64,000 nucleotides of DNA from positions 310,001 through 374,000 of the forward strand of contig JAEXDA010000043.1 in assembly GCA_023401925.1 (NCBI GenBank), in the 5' to 3' direction. The translations under genes were made by a program, and so were the position numbers. Each line of letters starts with the position of its first letter. The first letter of the stretch is position 1. The notes beneath the pieces are model-generated. The model saw only the letters and a program-made list of their open reading frames with translations. It had not been told where the DNA came from and did no database searches. This document shows, one piece after another, positions 1 through 9,126 of the stretch. This DNA comes from Bacillota bacterium (GTDB lineage: Bacteria; Bacillota; UBA4882; UBA8346).

Positions 1-497
1 CCATATACTATGTGAAAGATTTGATGATTGGCATTGGCAGAATCAGTAACAGTCTCTTAAGCCTCCGGAGCAGTTACGAAGCAGCCTCAAAAGCCATTTG
101 GATCGCTGAAAAATTTGCCATTTCCGGTAAGATAGTCGATTATCGCGATCTGGGCTTTTTTCGTTTTTTGGCGACCGATATTCGTAATAATACGGAAGCC
201 GTGCAATTTTGCCACGATGTCATGGGAAAACTGATAGAATTCGATAAAAAGTACCACAATGACTTGCCGGAAACACTGTATATATTTTTGAAGGAAAATT
301 GTAGTTTTGTCAATACAGCCAAAATGATGCATATGCATGTCCATACAGTACAATACCGAATAAAGAAAATAAAAAAAATGTTATTCGTTGACCTTGACAA
401 AATGGAAGGGCGAGCTAATCTTTGGATGGCTTTAAAAATATATCAATGCATTAAAAACACTGAAGGAATTGGGGATGAATTTAGAAATGAAAAATGA
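1..497 (+). CDS. PucR/CdaR-type transcriptional regulator, C-terminal part (5' truncated by window edge)
   Basis: The reading frame is open to the first base of the window, so this is the end of a longer gene; the GTG at 12 is probably internal. The last ~60 residues match the PucR C-terminal helix-turn-helix type: a YIFLKENCSFVNTAKMMHMH recognition region followed by an HTVQYRIKKI segment, the usual end of CdaR/PucR regulators. Such proteins sense purines, sugar acids or amino acids through a variable N-terminal domain, which lies outside the window, so the ligand cannot be inferred. The next gene starts 125 bases downstream and is probably separate. Confidence 0.8.
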   Translation, partial: IYYVKDLMIGIGRISNSLLSLRSSYEAASKAIWIAEKFAISGKIVDYRDLGFFRFLATDIRNNTEAVQFCHDVMGKLIEFDKKYHNDLPETLYIFLKENCSFVNTAKMMHMHVHTVQYRIKKIKKMLFVDLDKMEGRANLWMALKIYQCIKNTEGIGDEFRNEK

Positions 498-622
498 AAC
501 AACATTTAGAAAACCATGGATTCATCATACCGGCCGGGCTGAAACCTTGGATCACTACCAGGGATAATGCAATAACTTTCTAAAAGTCTGACTGATTGCA
601 ATGTAAAGAGGGGGAATAATTG

Positions 623-2248
623 ATGAAACTGAAAATGAAACTAAGCAGGCGGATTTTGTTGGGCTTTGGTTGTTTAATGATGCTTATTGTCATCATGGCG
701 TTTTTTGCCATTTACAATATGTATCTGATTGATGGAAAAATCTTTGTCATTGAGGACATGGATCGAAAATCAAATGTAAGTGTCACCATGGAACGGTCGG
801 TTTTAATTATTTCCCGCGGAGTGCGCGGCATTATGGCCGGCTTCAATATTAATGAGAACCAACAGGCTATCGACGTTGCATTGAAGAACTATCATGATGC
901 CTATGCGGAGGCCCAAAAAACGTTTTACACCAAAACGGGAATCGAAATGCTTGCTAAATTAAAAGAAGTGTCCGATGCTGCCATACCGCTCATGAATCAG
1001 CTGGTTGAATCGGTTCAATATGGCAAAGGCCAAGCTTTAGTTGATGTTAGTGAGGCCACTGCAAAAATTAATGAATGGACGTTCGATATTACCCAACTGC
1101 AATCTATCAGTGATAAGAATAGTGAGGAGGCCATTGCTTCCGCCCGGCAAACTTATGTGGAGTGTTTTAAAATGTTAATCGGATTAGCCATTATTGCTTT
1201 GATTTTAGGAGTGGTTATGGCTTTTTACATCACGCGCAGCATCACAAAGCCAATGAATTCGATAGCTTCCAGGATCGGGGAAAGTGCCGGCCAGGTAGCT
1301 GCGGCTTCGGGACAATTATCAGCCTCAGCCCAACAATTATCTCAAGGCAGCACGGAGCAGGCGGCCGCCATTGAAGAAACTTCATCCACATTGCAGGAAG
1401 CAGCATCAAGATTACAGCAAAGCTCCGTCAATAGCCAACGGGCGTCGGAACTTTCTGAACAAACCACGGAATCGGCCAGTAATGGAAATGCCGAGATGAG
1501 GGAAATGATGGACTCGATTCAGGAAATTAAAAATTCCAGCGTTCAGATTGGCAAAATCATTAAGGTCATTGATGATATTGCATTTCAGACCAATATATTG
1601 GCTTTAAATGCGGCTATCGAGGCGGCGCGGGCAGGTGAAGCCGGTATGGGATTTGCTGTAGTGGCAGAGGAAGTCCGGAATTTAGCCCAGCGGAGCGCTC
1701 AGGCGGCGAAGGATACCACAGCCATTATCGAAAACAATATTGTCTTATCAGGCAGGGGCGTGAGGGTAGCAGAGAGGGTACATGAAGCGCTAAACACTAT
1801 CACTTCCCAAGCAAAAAAGGTTAACGAGTTGATGAATGAAATCGCCGCCGCCAGCCAAGAACAGTCCCAAGGCGTTGAGCAAGTAACCAAGGCTATGATG
1901 CAAGTGGAAACCGTGACGCAGCAAAATGCAGCCAATGCAGAAGAAAGTGCATCGGCTTCCGAAGAGCTAAACTCTCAAGCGGAGAGTATGAGGAAAATCG
2001 TACGGGAACTCTCGGAGTTAGTCAACGGGATAAAGGACGACCTGAATATGGATACTCCAGGACGTTCAATACATTATTTGAGAACTATCAATCACTCGTT
2101 TCCGGAAGAGGGCAAAAATAATCAGGATCAGAAGCTGTATGATCAGCCCTCCCCAAATGGATTATCAACGGATAATGTAGGATTTAAAACCAAAGTCATA
2201 TCTCCGGAAGATGTGATCCCCCTGGAGAAAGATCCGCATAATTTTTAA
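623..2248 (+). CDS. Methyl-accepting chemotaxis protein
   Basis: A transmembrane chemoreceptor of 541 aa. It has a first membrane helix at residues ~10-31, an extracytoplasmic four-helix-bundle-like sensor of ~150 residues, a second helix at ~185-206, a short HAMP linker, and a long cytoplasmic signalling coil. The coil contains the near-invariant tip IAFQTNILALNAAIEAARAG and, after it, GFAVVAEEVRNLAQRSA, which bind CheA/CheW. The ATG at 623 is preferred over the adjacent TTG at 620 because AGAGGGGG (607-614) is then 8 bases away. The last ~70 residues beyond the coil are polar and of unknown role. No other chemotaxis gene is nearby, so it is a stand-alone receptor and its ligand is unknown. 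Confidence 0.93.
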   Translation: MKLKMKLSRRILLGFGCLMMLIVIMAFFAIYNMYLIDGKIFVIEDMDRKSNVSVTMERSVLIISRGVRGIMAGFNINENQQAIDVALKNYHDAYAEAQKTFYTKTGIEMLAKLKEVSDAAIPLMNQLVESVQYGKGQALVDVSEATAKINEWTFDITQLQSISDKNSEEAIASARQTYVECFKMLIGLAIIALILGVVMAFYITRSITKPMNSIASRIGESAGQVAAASGQLSASAQQLSQGSTEQAAAIEETSSTLQEAASRLQQSSVNSQRASELSEQTTESASNGNAEMREMMDSIQEIKNSSVQIGKIIKVIDDIAFQTNILALNAAIEAARAGEAGMGFAVVAEEVRNLAQRSAQAAKDTTAIIENNIVLSGRGVRVAERVHEALNTITSQAKKVNELMNEIAAASQEQSQGVEQVTKAMMQVETVTQQNAANAEESASASEELNSQAESMRKIVRELSELVNGIKDDLNMDTPGRSIHYLRTINHSFPEEGKNNQDQKLYDQPSPNGLSTDNVGFKTKVISPEDVIPLEKDPHNF

Positions 2249-2312
2249 AGGAACGATAGTCATTGACATGGCTCTCAGTTATTTTTGCTCATTTTTTATA
2301 GTCTAAAAAACT

Positions 2313-2356
2313 CCTCCTTTGCATTATGAATACCAATAGAACAAATGCAAAGGAGG
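2313..2356. repeat. Perfect 13-bp inverted repeat overlapping a ribosome site
   Basis: CCTCCTTTGCATT (2313-2325) and AATGCAAAGGAGG (2344-2356) are exact reverse complements around an 18-base loop. The right arm contains both the AAAGGAGG ribosome site and the ATG at 2345 of the phosphatase gene, so the RNA hairpin would hide them. No T-run follows on the + strand. On the - strand the stem is followed by AG and six T, so it could also stop antisense transcription. Confidence 0.8.
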
Positions 2357-3262
2357 CTTCTGGACATTGTTAAAATAACCAAAGATCTTTTGGCTTTTTT
2401 GCAATCAAAGCTCAAAAACAAAACTGTACCCCCACAAGAAGAAGCGCTAGGTGGAAAATCAAGCTTTATCACAAAATTTACTTGGTTCAGCTTGTTGTTT
2501 GTTTTCGCCTTTTTGGCGGTCCGTTTATTCGTTTCCTCAGGTCAGGTATACATTCAATCAAGCGAACCGGTTCCCAATGTTCACTATGTTGACTCGGCAG
2601 GCCATAATTTCTTATTCCGGGGTGGACTTCCGCTTACCAACAATGAGAGGACTTTTAATTATCAAGGTTTAAAAAGAAGCATCATTGAAGCGGGAAATGC
2701 TGCCGGTGTTTCTGTACCGAGTGATTTTTTTATCATTGATGTGAATTTGCTTAATATTGAAAATACCGTGGATCGGAACCGGATTTTCGTGGAACACCAG
2801 TTTTTTCAAACCCAGCCGGCTCTCGGTTTCATTCAAGTTTGGGGGATCAATGGAACCGGACTTCAGGCAACCGATCCCCAATTGGCTGGGTGCAGGAATT
2901 ACCTGGGACATCACCTTGATAGTTGGCTGCGGGATGGTCTGGGAAGCAGAATCGAAAAAGTTAGACAATGGCTGACCGGGGAGCAGGCTGATTCAAGGGT
3001 CGTTACTGATTTGCCAATCGTTATTTTTGTCCATTGCGTGGCAGGATGCGACCGTACCGGTGAGTTCACCGGGGCCTATTATTTGCGTTATATGAATAAA
3101 TCCTGGCAGGAGATGAATGCATTGAATCAACAGATGTGTTCCCATAATCGTCCATTCAACTGTCGTAATTACCGTGCTGCTCAATGGTATTGTCTTTGGC
3201 TCAATTTGGAGCGCGGTTTCTCATTGGAATGGTATCAAGAATTTCCTTGTTCAGGGAAATGA
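2345..3262 (+). CDS. Membrane-anchored protein tyrosine phosphatase-like protein
   Basis: A short N-terminal segment is followed by one membrane helix (about residues 43-64) and an extracytoplasmic domain of ~235 residues. This contains a CX5R phosphatase signature: HCVAGCDRTGE, with Cys230 as likely nucleophile and Arg236 for phosphate binding. The motif is typical of dual-specificity or inositol-polyphosphate phosphatases; the substrate is unknown. The domain would lie outside the membrane if the single helix is an N-in signal anchor. The start is uncertain. ATG 2345 lies upstream of the obvious AAAGGAGG (2349-2356), and the only well-spaced in-frame codon after it is ATT at 2366. The gene is monocistronic by spacing. 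Confidence 0.7.
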   Translation: MQRRLLDIVKITKDLLAFLQSKLKNKTVPPQEEALGGKSSFITKFTWFSLLFVFAFLAVRLFVSSGQVYIQSSEPVPNVHYVDSAGHNFLFRGGLPLTNNERTFNYQGLKRSIIEAGNAAGVSVPSDFFIIDVNLLNIENTVDRNRIFVEHQFFQTQPALGFIQVWGINGTGLQATDPQLAGCRNYLGHHLDSWLRDGLGSRIEKVRQWLTGEQADSRVVTDLPIVIFVHCVAGCDRTGEFTGAYYLRYMNKSWQEMNALNQQMCSHNRPFNCRNYRAAQWYCLWLNLERGFSLEWYQEFPCSGK

Positions 3263-3344
3263 TCATTGACTTCATGGTATATGGTTTTATTCCGATTTTT
3301 TATCCAAGTATCGAAATAGATTACTGTGATTGAGGTATGGATAT

Positions 3345-6300
3345 ATGCCTTATGCCAAAGCACAAATGCAGTCCCAAATTCGCCAAACGATTTTGAATAT
3401 AAAAAAGGCTATCTATCCTGTGATTGGCCAATTAACGATTACCGCCTGGGTTACTCCGGAGCCGGTGCCATTTGACGCCAGGATGAGCGGGAAGAAGAAG
3501 ACTGTCCAAATTGGAGACAAATGGGGAGAACTCTGGGATTGTGCCTGGTTTTATTTTGAGGGCAAAATACCGGCGGAAGGATTAGGTAAAAGAATTGTAC
3601 TACTTATTGATATTGGCGGGGAAGCTCTGGTTTTCGATGACAAAGGAAATCCAGTGCAAGGACTCACTAATCGGAACTCTGAGTTTGATCGTTCACTTGG
3701 GGATCCGGGAAAATGTGTGGTTTATTTATCGGAGAATGCTAAAGGCACGGAAAGGATTCATCTTTGGATTGACGCCGGCACTAACGATCTTTTCGGAAAA
3801 TATCAGGATGGCGGCAGGATAAAGACGGCTTTTATAGCCATTTGCAATGAGCTTTTAAAAACACTTTACTATGATATGGAATTTCTGTTTGAGATGATGC
3901 AAAGCCTTCCTGAAAACAGCGCCAGACATGATAGTATTCTGTTTGCTTTGTACGAGGCAACCCTGTATTTGCATCGACTCACAAAGGAAGAAGTGAACTC
4001 CGCAGAAGCAATTATCGCCGGAGAACTCCGTAAAAAATCCGGTGATCCCTCTTTAATGGTTAGCGCGTTGGGGCATTCCCACATTGACCTGGCCTGGTTA
4101 TGGCCGTTGCGGGAGACAGTTAGGAAAGGAGCCCGTACCTTTGCTACGGCACTGATGATGATGGAACGTTACCCGGAATATATTTTCGGAGCCAGCCAAC
4201 CTCAGCTGTACCAGTGGATGAAAGAGTCCTATCCGCAATTATATCAGAAGATCCGCCTCCGGATTTCTGAGGGGAGATGGGAAACCCTCGGCGGAATGTG
4301 GGTGGAATCCGATACGAACCTGCCGGGAGGAGAGTCTCTCGTTCGCCAGTTGTTGTATGGAAAAAGGTTCTTTCAGCAAGAATTCGGTAAAACGGTAAAG
4401 ATAGCCTGGTTACCGGATAGTTTCGGATATAGCGCGGTTTTGCCCCAGCTGTTTAAAAAATCAGGAATAGATTACTTTTGTACAACGAAACTTTCTTGGA
4501 ACCTTTATGACCTTTTTCCCCATCATACTTTTATATGGAGTGGCCTGGACGGCAGCATGGTACTAGTCCATATGCCTCCTGAAGGCACCTATAACAGTTC
4601 GGCGGCTCCCCGGGCCATTGTCAAAGCGGAAAACAATTATTTGGATAAAGGGATATCGAATCACTGTTTAATGGTATTTGGGATCGGTGATGGGGGTGGC
4701 GGACCCGGAGAGGAACATCTGGAAATGCTGACTAGAGAAAAATGCCCCGCCGGTTTACCCCCGGTTCAACAAAAGATAGCGGAGGGATTTTTTGGGGAAC
4801 TCGCCCAAAATTGGCCCAAATACCAGTCATGGCATGGGGAACTTTACCTTGAGCGGCATCAAGGTACTTACACAACCCAGGCTCGAAATAAACGTTATAA
4901 TCGTAAAATTGAGATTGCACTTCATGATTTGGAATTTTTTTCATCATTAGCAATGATTACAGTGGGTGCCTTTTATCAGGCACTAGATATTGAAACGATC
5001 TGGAAAGAAGTACTGCTTTATCAATTCCACGATATTTTACCGGGTTCATCCATCACCAGGGTTTACCGGGAAACTGAAACCCGTTATAAAAACCTTTTTG
5101 GCTGGGTGAATCAGCTTCAAGAGAATACCGTATTGGCTTTAGCACCCCAATTTGATACAGCAGGTATTCAAAACCCAGCCGTGATATTTAACAGCATGTC
5201 CTGGTCCCGCAGAGAATGGCTTAAAATCGATAATTATTGGTACTTCATTCAAGTGCCGGCTTTAGGCTATCAGGTGATTGATTTGAACACCCCTTCAGTA
5301 CACCCTTTGGAAATAAAGGCCGGGAATGATTGGTTGGAAAATAATCGGTTGCGAATTGAATGGGATTTGGATGGAGCTATCACCAGGCTTTATGACAAAG
5401 TAAATGATTTTGAGATCATTGCTTCCGGAAGTCGCGGGAATCGCTTGGCCATCTACCAGGATAATGGCGATGCCTGGGACATTCCGATCGGCTATGCCGA
5501 TAACAATCCGGATTATTTTCGATTAATCGAAGTCAAAACTCAGGTGGATGGCCCCCGGGCATCATTAAAACATTGGTATAGTTTTGAGGATTCCCGTTTG
5601 GAACAGGAAATTCTAATCTATGCCGGTAGCTGCCGGGTAGACTTTATAACTAAAATTGATTGGCGGGAATCCCATAAAATGCTGCGGGTGGCTTTCCCAT
5701 TGAATATTCAAAACAGTAATGCCGCCTGTGAAATTCAATTTGGATATCTCCATCGGTCAACCCGGAGAAACACCACTTGGGAAATGGCTGAATATGAAGT
5801 TTGTGCGCAAAAATGGGTAGATTTATTCAACTCCGGTTATGGGGTAGCCTTATTAAATGATTGTAAATACGGGCACAAAATCTTGGACAATATTTTGGAT
5901 TTGGATTTACTTCGGAGCCCGACCTTTCCGGATCCCCAAGCTGATGCCGGGGTTCATGAATTTACCTATGCATTGTTCCCACACAAGGGAAATTTTCTGA
6001 AGGAGAGGGTAGTTCAAGAAGGTTATCAATTGAATTATCCTTTAACGATTACCAAGCAGATCCCGAAAAAAAAAGGTTTTTATTCGAAATTTTCCTTGAT
6101 TTCCGTTCATCCCGATAACATTATTGTCGAAACAATAAAAAAAGCTGAAGATAGTTCGGCATTGATCTTTCGGCTTTATGAGTCGGCCGGAAGCGCCACC
6201 CGGGCAAAACTAGTTATTCATTGGCCTATAGAGGCCGTCTTTTTGGTTGACCTTATGGAACAGCCTTATGATTTACCCAATTTGGGTTCTGCTTTCGAAC

Positions 6301-6383
6301 TTTCCTTTACTCCTTTTGAAATTCATACTCTTAAAGTGACTTATCATCCGTTGCCATTTAATCAATCGACATTACAAATTTAA
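3345..6383 (+). CDS. Alpha-mannosidase, glycoside hydrolase family 38
   Basis: A large cytosolic retaining alpha-mannosidase of ~1012 aa, the usual length for bacterial GH38 enzymes acting on mannose-containing oligosaccharides. Visible are the N-terminal beta domain typical of the family and the zinc-site motif HSHIDLAWLW (near residue 245). Downstream are AWLPDSFGYS (near 355), whose Asp is the expected nucleophile, and YQFHDILPGSS with a further zinc-binding His. A long C-terminal beta-sandwich region follows. ATG 3345 is chosen because GAGGT (3332-3336) sits 8-9 bases upstream; an in-frame TTG at 3330 is the alternative. No transporter is adjacent, so substrate supply is unclear. There is no signal peptide. 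Confidence 0.93.
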   Translation: MPYAKAQMQSQIRQTILNIKKAIYPVIGQLTITAWVTPEPVPFDARMSGKKKTVQIGDKWGELWDCAWFYFEGKIPAEGLGKRIVLLIDIGGEALVFDDKGNPVQGLTNRNSEFDRSLGDPGKCVVYLSENAKGTERIHLWIDAGTNDLFGKYQDGGRIKTAFIAICNELLKTLYYDMEFLFEMMQSLPENSARHDSILFALYEATLYLHRLTKEEVNSAEAIIAGELRKKSGDPSLMVSALGHSHIDLAWLWPLRETVRKGARTFATALMMMERYPEYIFGASQPQLYQWMKESYPQLYQKIRLRISEGRWETLGGMWVESDTNLPGGESLVRQLLYGKRFFQQEFGKTVKIAWLPDSFGYSAVLPQLFKKSGIDYFCTTKLSWNLYDLFPHHTFIWSGLDGSMVLVHMPPEGTYNSSAAPRAIVKAENNYLDKGISNHCLMVFGIGDGGGGPGEEHLEMLTREKCPAGLPPVQQKIAEGFFGELAQNWPKYQSWHGELYLERHQGTYTTQARNKRYNRKIEIALHDLEFFSSLAMITVGAFYQALDIETIWKEVLLYQFHDILPGSSITRVYRETETRYKNLFGWVNQLQENTVLALAPQFDTAGIQNPAVIFNSMSWSRREWLKIDNYWYFIQVPALGYQVIDLNTPSVHPLEIKAGNDWLENNRLRIEWDLDGAITRLYDKVNDFEIIASGSRGNRLAIYQDNGDAWDIPIGYADNNPDYFRLIEVKTQVDGPRASLKHWYSFEDSRLEQEILIYAGSCRVDFITKIDWRESHKMLRVAFPLNIQNSNAACEIQFGYLHRSTRRNTTWEMAEYEVCAQKWVDLFNSGYGVALLNDCKYGHKILDNILDLDLLRSPTFPDPQADAGVHEFTYALFPHKGNFLKERVVQEGYQLNYPLTITKQIPKKKGFYSKFSLISVHPDNIIVETIKKAEDSSALIFRLYESAGSATRAKLVIHWPIEAVFLVDLMEQPYDLPNLGSAFELSFTPFEIHTLKVTYHPLPFNQSTLQI

Positions 6384-6458
6384 GCTGTCAAAAAAAGGTT
6401 TTTAATTATGAAACTCGAAAAAGAATAGCAATTAATCATCATCAGACGGAGCAGCCAT

Positions 6459-7208
6459 ATGGCCCAAAAGAACTGTTGCCGAAAAACAGGAAAGCTATTT
6501 CAAATCGGTGTTCATAACGAAAGTTCCCTCCATGCCTCGTTGAAAGAATGGTACGGGTTGCCGGGCGATCAATTTGAAGTGAAGGTTGGCAATTTTTTTG
6601 TCGATATTGTCAGGCCTTCTCCAATTGGAAAAGCACCGCTACTCATAGAGATCCAAACCGGCAATTTTACGGCAATTCGCCATAAGCTTCTGGATTTGCT
6701 GCCGGATTATCCGATACGGCTCGTATATCCGATACCTCAGGAAAAATGGATAGTCCGCATAACCAGTGATGGTGAAATTAAAAGCCGCCGAAAATCGCCC
6801 AAATCCGGGAAAGTGGTTGACTTATTTGGTGAATTGGTCCGAATCCCCGATTTGATTATCAATCCTAATTTTACGATTGAAGTGGTTTTAACACGGGAAG
6901 AACACATCTGGTGCGAAGATGGCAGGGGAAGCTGGCGGAGAGGCGGGGTTAGTATTAAAGACCGCCGTTTATTATCGGTTGTCGAGCATATTCCGCTGCT
7001 TGTCAAAAATGATTTTGCGCGTTTTTTACCCTCTCAAATAAATAATCCATTTTCCAATAAGGACTTAGCGGCATTAGGCGGTTATTCGATTTATCAAGCA
7101 CGTAAAATGACCTATTGTTTACGAAAGATGGGCATTATAAAGAAAGTTGGTAAGCGCCGTAATGAATTACTATTTAGTTTCGTGCTAAAAGGAAAAGCAA
7201 CCTCATAA
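6459..7208 (+). CDS. Unknown protein with PD-(D/E)XK nuclease-like core and C-terminal winged-helix-like region
   Basis: Not a family I can name. Residues ~15-100 show a strand-rich pattern with VDIV followed by LIEIQT and a nearby RHKL. The D...ExQ spacing is reminiscent of restriction-endonuclease-like folds; this is inference from pattern only. Residues ~185-245 look like a small helix-turn-helix (NKDLAALGGYSIYQARKMTY), suggesting DNA binding. The middle holds a basic stretch and a WCEDGRGSWRRGG loop. It stands alone between a mannosidase and a peptidase with 75- and 107-base gaps and no methyltransferase beside it, so classical restriction-modification is unlikely. Its base composition matches its neighbours. 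Confidence 0.55.
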   Translation: MAQKNCCRKTGKLFQIGVHNESSLHASLKEWYGLPGDQFEVKVGNFFVDIVRPSPIGKAPLLIEIQTGNFTAIRHKLLDLLPDYPIRLVYPIPQEKWIVRITSDGEIKSRRKSPKSGKVVDLFGELVRIPDLIINPNFTIEVVLTREEHIWCEDGRGSWRRGGVSIKDRRLLSVVEHIPLLVKNDFARFLPSQINNPFSNKDLAALGGYSIYQARKMTYCLRKMGIIKKVGKRRNELLFSFVLKGKATS

Positions 7209-7315
7209 GGTAATGAGATGACCAATCTTCACTTTGGCAACTTGGGCGCACGTACATTCGCCTATTATAGGTGAATTGCCAGAACGAGGTTGAAAAAAGA
7301 AAGGAGTAATCGTTG

Positions 7316-8821
7316 ATGCATCCTGAAATTCAGGAATTAAAGAATCGTCTGAGTGAAGTCAATGATTTAAATGAAGCCAATGCCATTTTGTCCTGGGATC
7401 AGATGACATTTATGCCACCGGGGGGAGCTGAGGCCCGGGGACGCCAAATGGCAACTCTGGAAAAACTTTCCCATGAAAAATTCACCAATCCGGAAATAGG
7501 GAAACTGCTTGAGAAACTCCAACCCGTCTTGAAAGAACTGCCGCAGGATTCCCCCGATGCTGCTTTAATTCGGATTACCACTCATGATTATGAAAAAGCT
7601 ATTAAGGTACCTTCAGCTTTTACGGCCAAATTTTCTGAACACACTTCGAGAACCTATGCGGCCTGGGCTAAAGCCCGAACTGAGCGGAATTTTAAGCTGG
7701 TGGCTCCTTTGCTGGAAAAAACTCTTGATTATAGCCGGCAATTGGCGAATTTTTTCCCTGGGTACCGGCATATTGCTGATCCCTTGATTGACGATCTGGA
7801 TGAAGGAATGACTGTAGCCGTCATTCGTCCGCTTTTTCAAGCTCTTCGCGCCGAATTGACTCCTCTCGTCCAGAAGATCACTTCCCAACCGGCTCCTGAC
7901 GATTCATTTTTGCACCAGGATTTCCCGGAGGACGCGCAATTAAGTTTTGGGTTAAAAGTCGCTCGAACAATGGGTTACGATTTTAACCGCGGCCGTCAGG
8001 ACAAAAGCCCGCATCCATTTACTACGAGTTTTTCCATTGGCGATGTACGGATTACAACCCGGGTAAAAACCAATAATTTGACGGAAGCTCTTTTCAGCAC
8101 CATTCATGAAAGCGGTCATGCCCTTTATGAACAAGGGATTAATCCGGATTTTGACGGGACATCCTTGGCTACGGGAACCTCCATGTCAGTTCACGAAAGC
8201 CAGTCCCGCTTATGGGAAAATTTAGTGGGGCGTTCCCGTTCTTTCTGGCAATATTTCTATCCGCGGCTTCAAGAGCTCTTTCCGAATCAACTTCGTAATG
8301 TCAAGGATGAAGCATTTTATCGGGCCGTCAATAAGGTGGAACGTTCGCTGATCCGGACCGATGCCGATGAAGTTACCTATAATCTCCATGTAATGCTCAG
8401 ATTTGACTTGGAGACGGAAATGCTGGAAGGAAAATTGGCGGTAAAAGATTTGCCTGAGGCTTGGAATAGGAGATATTTTAGTGATTTAGGAGTTTTGCCT
8501 CCCGATGATAGCCTTGGAGTCCTCCAAGATATGCATTGGTACAGCGGAACGATTGGCGGATATTTTCAAAGCTACACCCTTGGCAATATTTTAAGTGCGC
8601 AATTTTTCGAGGCGGCGGAGAAAGCGCATCCCGAAATCCGTTCCGGAATTGCCGCCGGAAATCTTAGTATTTTACATAGCTGGTTAAGCGAGCACATATA
8701 CCGCTTCGGCCATCAATATCCCGCCAAAGAGATTATTACGAGTGCCACTGGCCGGCCTTTGGAGATTGGACCATACATCAAATATTTAAAAACAAAGTAC
8801 GGAGAGATTTATAAATTATAG
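7316..8821 (+). CDS. Metallocarboxypeptidase, Taq type (peptidase family M32)
   Basis: A cytosolic zinc carboxypeptidase of 501 aa, the normal family length, removing C-terminal residues from peptides. The zinc motif HESGH is at residues 264-268 within IHESGHALYEQGI. Family blocks seen include the N-terminal LSWDQMTFMPPGGAEARGRQ, SVHESQSRLWEN, which should supply the third zinc ligand (Glu), and IRTDADEVTYNLHV. ATG 7316 follows AAGGAG (7301-7306) at 9 bases; the adjacent TTG 7313 is less likely. A rho-independent terminator lies just downstream, so the gene is probably monocistronic. Confidence 0.95.
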   Translation: MHPEIQELKNRLSEVNDLNEANAILSWDQMTFMPPGGAEARGRQMATLEKLSHEKFTNPEIGKLLEKLQPVLKELPQDSPDAALIRITTHDYEKAIKVPSAFTAKFSEHTSRTYAAWAKARTERNFKLVAPLLEKTLDYSRQLANFFPGYRHIADPLIDDLDEGMTVAVIRPLFQALRAELTPLVQKITSQPAPDDSFLHQDFPEDAQLSFGLKVARTMGYDFNRGRQDKSPHPFTTSFSIGDVRITTRVKTNNLTEALFSTIHESGHALYEQGINPDFDGTSLATGTSMSVHESQSRLWENLVGRSRSFWQYFYPRLQELFPNQLRNVKDEAFYRAVNKVERSLIRTDADEVTYNLHVMLRFDLETEMLEGKLAVKDLPEAWNRRYFSDLGVLPPDDSLGVLQDMHWYSGTIGGYFQSYTLGNILSAQFFEAAEKAHPEIRSGIAAGNLSILHSWLSEHIYRFGHQYPAKEIITSATGRPLEIGPYIKYLKTKYGEIYKL

Positions 8822-8881
8822 AATGTATTGCCGATAATGGTTTAATTGAACCTAAAAATAAATGCATAAAATCCGCTTGAT

Positions 8882-8910
8882 AACCGCTACTTCAGCGGTT
8901 TAATTTTTTG
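8882..8910 (+). terminator. Rho-independent terminator after the M32 peptidase
   Basis: AACCGCT (8882-8888) pairs with AGCGGTT (8894-8900) around ACTTC. TAATTTTTTG follows. It sits 61 bases after the peptidase stop codon. Confidence 0.8.
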
Positions 8911-9004
8911 TCCTTTATTCCATTTGAAATTTATTCCTGGCTCGCTATTAAAATATATTCTTAAGAAGAAGGAGTTTGATAGAGAGAGAGGAATTTATTT
9001 AAAA

Positions 9005-9045
9005 CCGGAAAGCTTTCCGGAAACGTTTTCGGAAATCGGTATTTC
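9005..9045. promoter_or_regulatory. Overlapping operator-like dyads upstream of the LacI gene
   Basis: CCGGAAAGCTTTCCGG (9005-9020) is a perfect palindrome. It overlaps CCGGAAACGTTTTCGG (9017-9032), a CG-centred near-palindrome of the form bound by LacI-family proteins. GAAATCGGTATTTC (9032-9045) is a third, imperfect dyad. They lie 80-120 bases upstream of the LacI-family start, so autoregulation is the simple reading. A weak 68-codon reading frame through them is judged not to be a gene. Confidence 0.6.
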
Positions 9046-9126
9046 GATGGATGGTTTTAATGAGTTACATTCAATTACTCCGCATTCTTCCGGTATAAAA
9101 TTATTATTAATCAGTTACGAGGTACC

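Noticed and set aside
6459..7208. Restriction-modification system
   Set aside because: Only a nuclease-like gene is present; no methyltransferase or specificity subunit is adjacent.
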